Shown piece by piece: positions 45,056 through 49,618 of a DNA stretch of 49,618 nucleotides (position 1 is its first letter; each line of letters opens with the position of its first letter). Source of the DNA: Dicyema japonicum (lineage: Eukaryota; Dicyemida; Rhombozoa; Dicyemidae); the NCBI GenBank assembly GCA_011109175.1, contig RDEW01000016.1, positions 806,705 to 856,322 of the forward strand, read 5' to 3'. The translations under genes and the position numbers were made by a program. A model generated the notes under the pieces. It worked only from the letters and a program-made list of their open reading frames with translations, was not told the origin of the DNA and ran no database searches.

Positions 45056-46761
45056 ATCAATGGAAAAATTTTGTAGCCGTAAATCCAGGCAACGGTTATA
45101 ACTTCAAGCAGAGCAATTATTATGAGTGAATATTGAGCTGTCCTTTGATCCATGAGACCCATCAATAACCAAATAGCGCAAAAGACTTGTGTTGTAATTA
45201 CTCGCCATTTTTTTAAAAAATCAGACAATTTTAAAACTGTTGATAGAAATACTTCTTCCATCCCAAACTAATATGATAAAAACCAAGTTAGTGACCTGTG
45301 TATCGAGCCCAACGGCTATGATCATAATAAAAAGTAAGCAAGACCATAAAGGAGCCACTGGTAAAGTACCCAAAACTTCAGGATACACAACAAATATTGA
45401 CCCAATTCCTAATATATTATGATTAATTAACCTTGTGTTACAACATGTTCGACTGAGAGATCAGTTTTATAACTCAGGTGACCGATTATCGCAAATACTC
45501 CGAGTCTTGCATATATACTCGTTGCACAATTGATAACTGAGCAAAGAACCGCATCTCTGTTAATGATAAATTTAATTAGAATGCCTTTCAAATTTACTAT
45601 TAAAGTCATTGTATGAGGAATAAAGCAGCAAAGATCCAAATCCAATCCCAAGTGAGTAGAATATCTGCGTTGCCGCTGAAATCCAAACCTTAAAGTTATT
45701 GTTACACTTAACCTTTCCATCTCTAAGTTTTGACCAGTTTGGCGTAATAAAATAGATAATTCCATTTTTGGCTCCAGGTAAAAGACTAGCCTGAATTAGC
45801 ATGATAGTTATCAATAAATATGGAAGTGTTGATGTTACATAAACCACCTTTTTTGTATTTTAAAATAAACCTTTCCGCTCGACTTTATTCCCTTTGATAA
45901 GCAAATGGCGAGTATAGCCCAAGACAAAGCCAATCCGATAACAAGATTTGGTAGAACTTTTCCGGTATCAGAAATGCTTCCAGTATTCTTCAAAATTTTA
46001 TTTCTAAAAATTAACATATTGAAAATTAATAAATACGTCCAAAACTCTTCTGCTGGAGAAACGCTATTAAATTTTGAGCAATTAAAGTAATTCCATAATT
46101 GTTCGATATCTTTATCAGTGAATTCATTCTTTCGGAGAAATTTGATAGTTTCGTTTCTACATCTATGGTTTCTGTTGATTTCATCTAAAATTGTGTATAA
46201 AGAATTTGTAAAAAACCTAAGTTTGGTATATTTAATGAACTTATATCAACCATTTGACCAGTTGTCCTCTCAAAGCAGTTTTTGGTGTTCCATTCATTTC
46301 CACAAATTGTCCACGGAAGTTGGTTTGTAAATGATTCATACAGGTAAACGAAAGCATAAGCAATAATAATGTTGTAATAAAGTGTAACAAAGCCAGATAT
46401 TACAGCCATTGCAAATCCGTTTCCTAAATTTTGTAAAACTTGATACCTTTTAAAAATGGTAACATCGAAAATGCAGTAGCTGGCCTACAGCCACTAAACT
46501 GTCCCATTCCCAATTCCAGGTAAAACAAAGGAATTCCAGCAAGTACCAAAAATAGAATATAAGGGATCAAAAAAGCACCTAAAGTAATGAAATTTGATAA
46601 ACCTCCTCCGTTTGAATAAACAAGATAGGGGAATCTCCATATATTTCCTAATCCTACTGCATATCCAATCACTGAAAGTAAGAATTCAATATGATTATCC
46701 CATTCTTCTTTAGTCTACATTATTCAGAATTATTAATGACTTTCACTGACGCCTCTGACAT

Positions 46762-47699
46762 TTAATTAACATTTTGAAGTTTATTTATTATATATAGAAT
46801 TCTGGTAACTTTTTAAAAATTTTTTAAAAATTTTAGTGTAATTATTATCAGTTTTTTTTGTTGAATTACTTAAAATATTTCTGTCTTTTAAAAATGATTT
46901 CTCAATAGAAAAACGACTTGGGTGTTAGGGAAACCTTCCATAAACATCCGACTCTTCTTGTGGACTAGTTGGGTCACCTAAAATGACTAAACTTTTCATT
47001 CTGTGCTGTAATAAAATAAATATCACAGGACGGCCAGGAAACTCAGCGAAGCGGTTCAGAGGTTCTGAACAAAGAAAGTGTCAAAGTTTTTAAGATCCAT
47101 CTCGTCCAATCAAATTATGAACTCAAAATGTTTTTCAAAAACTTTTTATGGAAATTTACAAGAATTTTGTTAACCCAAATTTGAAGTTCATCAGAATTTT
47201 TTGTTATTTTTTTATTTTTGAGATAATATTAATTAGAAATGTTCATAATTTAAAATAATAAATTTTGCTTTTTAAATTGAATCGGTAAATTATTAAAAAG
47301 TGATTGCAGAAAATTCCATTCATTCTAAGGTTTTCAGATATCCCTTAGTTAAAAGTAGAAATTGAAAAATTTCCATCCTTTCTAAGGTTTCAGATATTTT
47401 CTAGTTAAAAGTAGGTCAATGAGTTTTGGTTTTCTAATAATTTAATTGAGTCTTACTAGAATCAGTAAAAACTTAATTGTTTAACATATATTTCATATAA
47501 TGATGATTATAGATCATGAGATATTGATTTCATCATGCGCTATAGGAAAATATATTCACAATACGATTTACTTGATGCATTGAAAGAAACTATTAGTTAA
47601 AAATCAGTCATAAATTTAGAATAAACACTGCCTTAAAACGTGTAGAAGAATTCTGCAACAACAAATATCCTATCAATGACTTATTTTAATAAACTAATT
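46762..47699. other. AT-rich spacer upstream of the SLC6 gene
   Basis: No gene recognised. At 47318-47420 a short block (aaaattccattcattctaag / aaatttccatcctttctaag plus ggttttcagatat) is repeated with about 60 bp spacing. The SLC6 promoter should lie here, but no specific element is identifiable. Confidence 0.4.
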
Positions 47700-48600
47700 A
47701 AAATACGGTCAGTGGAGCTAAAAGTGGATAATGCTGAAATCCATTTTAGCTAGCAACAGAAAAATCTGGGAGTCACATTCGACATGCACATGTGTTTCTC
47801 ACAACATGTCGATAACGTGATCATCAAATGCGAAAAAAAGGATATGGTCTGAAATGCATCTCAGGAGTATGGAATGCAGGAAACCATTCAGTCCTTAACT
47901 CTATCTACGAGCAGTACATCGAACCATGTTTCTTATATGCGTGTGCTTCCTGGAAACGTTTATAAAATAATATTCGCACTTTCCGAGGAGCCATATCAAT
48001 TATCGCTCCCTACAGGCAGAACACACTTTATTTTAAGCAAAGAATAGTTATAATCGAGGAAGGATCAATGAATTCTCTTCACTTCCTTTTTTTCTTTTTC
48101 TTTAGACTATCCAGTCCCGCAGTGAATGTCTCCGAGGAGCTATATCAATTATCGCTCCCTACAGTCAGAACACACTTTATTTTAAGCAAAGAATAGTTAT
48201 AATCGAGGAAGGATCAAGGAATTCTCTTCACTTCCTTTTTTTCTTTTTCTTTAGACTATCCAGTTCCGCAGTGAATGTCCACTGATGACGATGTCAATCG
48301 TCAAGCCTTTTTTAGCATCGTAGATGCATGGAACCTTCCACCAGGTGAATAGCAGCGATAATCGAACCCGTGGCCTAAGCCACTTTGCCCTACACCTAAC
48401 AACTATGCCACCCTGCTATCTCTTGGAAAAATTATATGAAGATCGAAGCCAGTCAAAAAAGGGCATGTAAAGTTATGGAGCGATGGACTACTGGACAGGT
48501 TCCCTTTCCAAGACCACAGAATTTTTTAATCAATATAAACTGAAAAGCGTGCCCGTGCGTGCGACTACGAACATGCAGTTTACGGCTAATACGTACTTAT
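47700..48600 (+). mobile_element. APE-type LINE RT fragment interrupted by a SINE
   Basis: The plus strand 47760-47960 reads, with shifts, LGVTFDMHMCFSQHVDNV, LKCISGVWNAGNHSVL, YEQYIEPCFLYACASW. At 48440-48500 the text resumes as IEASQKRACKVMERW, matching TQKRAFSVIENW in the 17-19 kb copy. The intervening 47970-48425 is a family A SINE, so the SINE inserted into an already present LINE. Confidence 0.7.
47975..48425 (-). repeat. tRNA-derived SINE, family A, with tandemly duplicated tail
   Basis: The minus-strand head gives ggtggcatagttgttaggtg (A box) and cacgggttcgattatcgctg (B box). The core is the inverse of cactgatgacgatgtcaatc. The tail block of 149 bp occurs twice in tandem (47982-48130 and 48131-48279), both starting tccgaggagc and ending gcagtgaatgtc, with only a few differences. 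Confidence 0.75.
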
Positions 48601-48913
48601 GTATGCTCGAAGGAGGTTCATAGTGCCAAGTTGAAGTCTCTGATGGAATGTGTCTGTATCATGTAAGTTGTTAGGTTGGTGTTAATAGTGATCTTTGGAA
48701 TTTTTCATTTCAAGCACCCAATGCCTATCCTTGTGCAAAAAATACAGTTTACGGCTAATACGTACTTATGTATGCTCGAAGGAGGTTCATAGTGCCAAGT
48801 TGAAGTCTCTGATGGAATGTGTCTGTATCATGTAAGTTGTTAGGTTGGTGTTAATAGTGATCTTTGGAATTTTTCATTTCAAGCACCCAATGCCTATCCT
48901 TGTGCAAAAAAGA
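48576..48913 (+). repeat. Tandem duplication, 169-bp unit
   Basis: Unit 1 (48576-48744) and unit 2 (48745-48913) are virtually identical, from cagtttacggctaatacgta to cctatccttgtgcaaaaaa. It lies at the 3' side of the LINE fragment. Near identity implies a very recent duplication or an assembly artefact. Confidence 0.9.
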
Positions 48914-49162
48914 TCTCGCTCTTCTCTACTCCACTCAAGGGATTCCCACAATGGCTGATATCGATGGGCTGTTGTTTGTAAAGATGTGTCTGATTCAGAC
49001 CGTATGAACTCAGTAAAGGACTCTTTCCTTCTATTTTACCCAATAGGGCAATAAATAGATTAAACTACAACAGAACAACTTGCAATATATAATGAGGAAT
49101 AAAGTTTATTAAGACCAAATTATCAAGGATTAAGTCATCAACAATGAAAAAAACGAATTCAA

Positions 49163-49544
49163 TTATTTCCAATCAACTTTGATTTTCTTGTTGATAGACA
49201 AGGTTCTGACAATAAAAACAAGAACAATGAATAAATAGACAGATGCGACTATAAGGAAGTAGTTAAATCCTCCCTTTAAAGTATCAAAATAATCCGATGG
49301 ATTTATTAAAGTACAGAAAATATCTAAAAATGAATAAAATTATCAAACCCTGTCCATATGCTACGACAATTCCAGTTGATTCAAAATAGGTGGGTGAGGA
49401 TTTGATACCAGTTACGTTTTTAACTCTGTGATAGTAAGAAAGATAATAAAATGGAGATATCTGAATAAGTGGTTCGTATTCAATTGGATGATTAAAACTA
49501 AAGAAATAAAATATTAAAAAACATAGAATCCAAACTGACTTCAT
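49163..49544 (-). CDS. Small predicted membrane protein with signal peptide, unknown family
   Basis: From ATG 49544 the frame begins MKSVWILCFLIFYFF, a strong signal-peptide or signal-anchor core, followed by a luminal stretch (EPLIQISPFYYLSYYHRVKN, one NVT glycosylation site). A 25-nt GT-AG intron follows AYGQ near 49340. The last exon gives LINPSDYFDTLKGGFNYF, the hydrophobic helix LIVASVYLFIVLVFIVRTL and the basic end INKKIKVDWK. About 120 residues in all: a single-pass membrane protein. I do not recognise the family. An upstream exon beyond the window cannot be excluded, since the frame is open further 5'. Confidence 0.5.
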
Positions 49545-49618
49545 CGGAAAGCTTACGTCTAGAATCCAGAATATATTTTGGGACTTCTGCAACAACTCCA
49601 TCAACAAAGCTCACTAAA

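Larger units (their letters stand above)
41778..46761 (-). pseudogene. SLC6-family Na+/Cl- coupled transporter disrupted by a LINE
   Basis: Twelve-helix neurotransmitter/amino-acid symporter. ATG 46761 opens a 7-codon exon, then TKEEWDNHIEFLLSVIGYAVGLGNIW with the family TM1 NxWRFPYL motif. The residue before LGN is Gly, not the Asp of monoamine transporters, so an amino-acid, GABA or glycine-like substrate is likely. ICGNEWNTKNC holds the EL2 cysteine pair. Other landmarks are SPAEEFW, LPYLLITIMLIQASLLPGA, WISAATQIFYSLGIGFG, LWSCLLFIMIIAVGLDTQFG and AWIYGY. Ten introns of 23-43 nt precede or follow (for example 46715-46740, 46424-46446, 45848-45870, 41940-41965). A LINE (42038-45042) splits the exon between TM10 and TM11, and one base is missing beside it near 45065. 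About 15 residues seem lost before TM9. As assembled, no functional transporter is encoded. Confidence 0.88.

Noticed and set aside
45540..45600. Conserved-looking NRDAV at the acceptor of an SLC6 intron as exon sequence
   Set aside because: Only an acceptor placed two bases further gives a continuous frame from the preceding exon (FNNAVL), so the RDAV reading is probably coincidental.
48340..48425. A possible functional tRNA gene (A and B boxes present)
   Set aside because: No plausible acceptor stem or cloverleaf closes around the boxes, and the same block recurs as the head of a dispersed repeat, so it is a SINE.
1..49618. CRISPR arrays, bacterial operons, rRNA genes or LTR retroelements
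   Set aside because: No regularly spaced short repeats, Shine-Dalgarno-linked gene strings, rRNA-like stretches, LTR pairs or gag/integrase motifs were seen on either strand.

Overview
This is a stretch of AT-rich animal nuclear DNA. Host genes are cut into many exons by extremely short spliceosomal introns, mostly 21-29 nt with GT-AG ends. They encode eukaryotic and animal-type proteins: a Myc-like bHLH factor, an SLC6 neurotransmitter-type transporter, exocyst Sec3, an SLK/LOK kinase, proteasome beta-3, p32/C1QBP, acyl-CoA-binding protein and lysosomal beta-galactosidase. Introns this short in metazoan genes are best known from dicyemid mesozoans (parasites of cephalopod kidneys). A dicyemid is therefore my best guess; this is inference, not proof.

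Layout, left to right. 1-1.3 kb: 3' end of an RLE-type LINE. 2.0-4.1 kb: beta-galactosidase (GH35), + strand, with several frame breaks. 5.0-5.7 kb: PSMB3, - strand. 6.0-7.2 kb: decayed APE-type LINE. 8.4-12.4 kb: many 3' ends of RLE LINEs in both orientations surrounding an intronless Myc-like gene (9569-10096). 12.6-13.4 kb: hAT remnant. 14.8-15.3 kb: TPX2-like exons, - strand. 16.9-19.6 kb: APE-type LINE. 19.7-20.6 kb: C1QBP, + strand. 21.0-23.5 kb: SINE and RLE LINE. 23.7-26.7 kb: complete 20-exon EXOC1/Sec3 gene, - strand. 27-30 kb: pogo-like and hAT DNA transposon remnants and SINEs. 31.8-32.1 kb: acyl-CoA-binding protein, - strand. 33-37.7 kb: RLE LINE copies, one with an N-terminal PHD-like zinc finger. 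38.7-41.6 kb: SLK/STK10-like kinase, + strand. 41.8-46.8 kb: SLC6 transporter, - strand, with a 3.0 kb LINE inserted into a coding exon and flanked by a 13-bp target duplication. 47.7-48.9 kb: LINE fragment interrupted by a SINE, plus tandem duplications. Right edge: a small predicted membrane protein, - strand.

The host genes are unrelated housekeeping and signalling genes and form no operon or pathway. More than half of the window is mobile-element debris: three or four LINE families, two tRNA-derived SINE families, and pogo and hAT relics. Single-base frame breaks recur in otherwise well conserved genes, often in homopolymers, so some apparent pseudogenes may be assembly errors. I found no CRISPR array, no operon and no prokaryotic gene.
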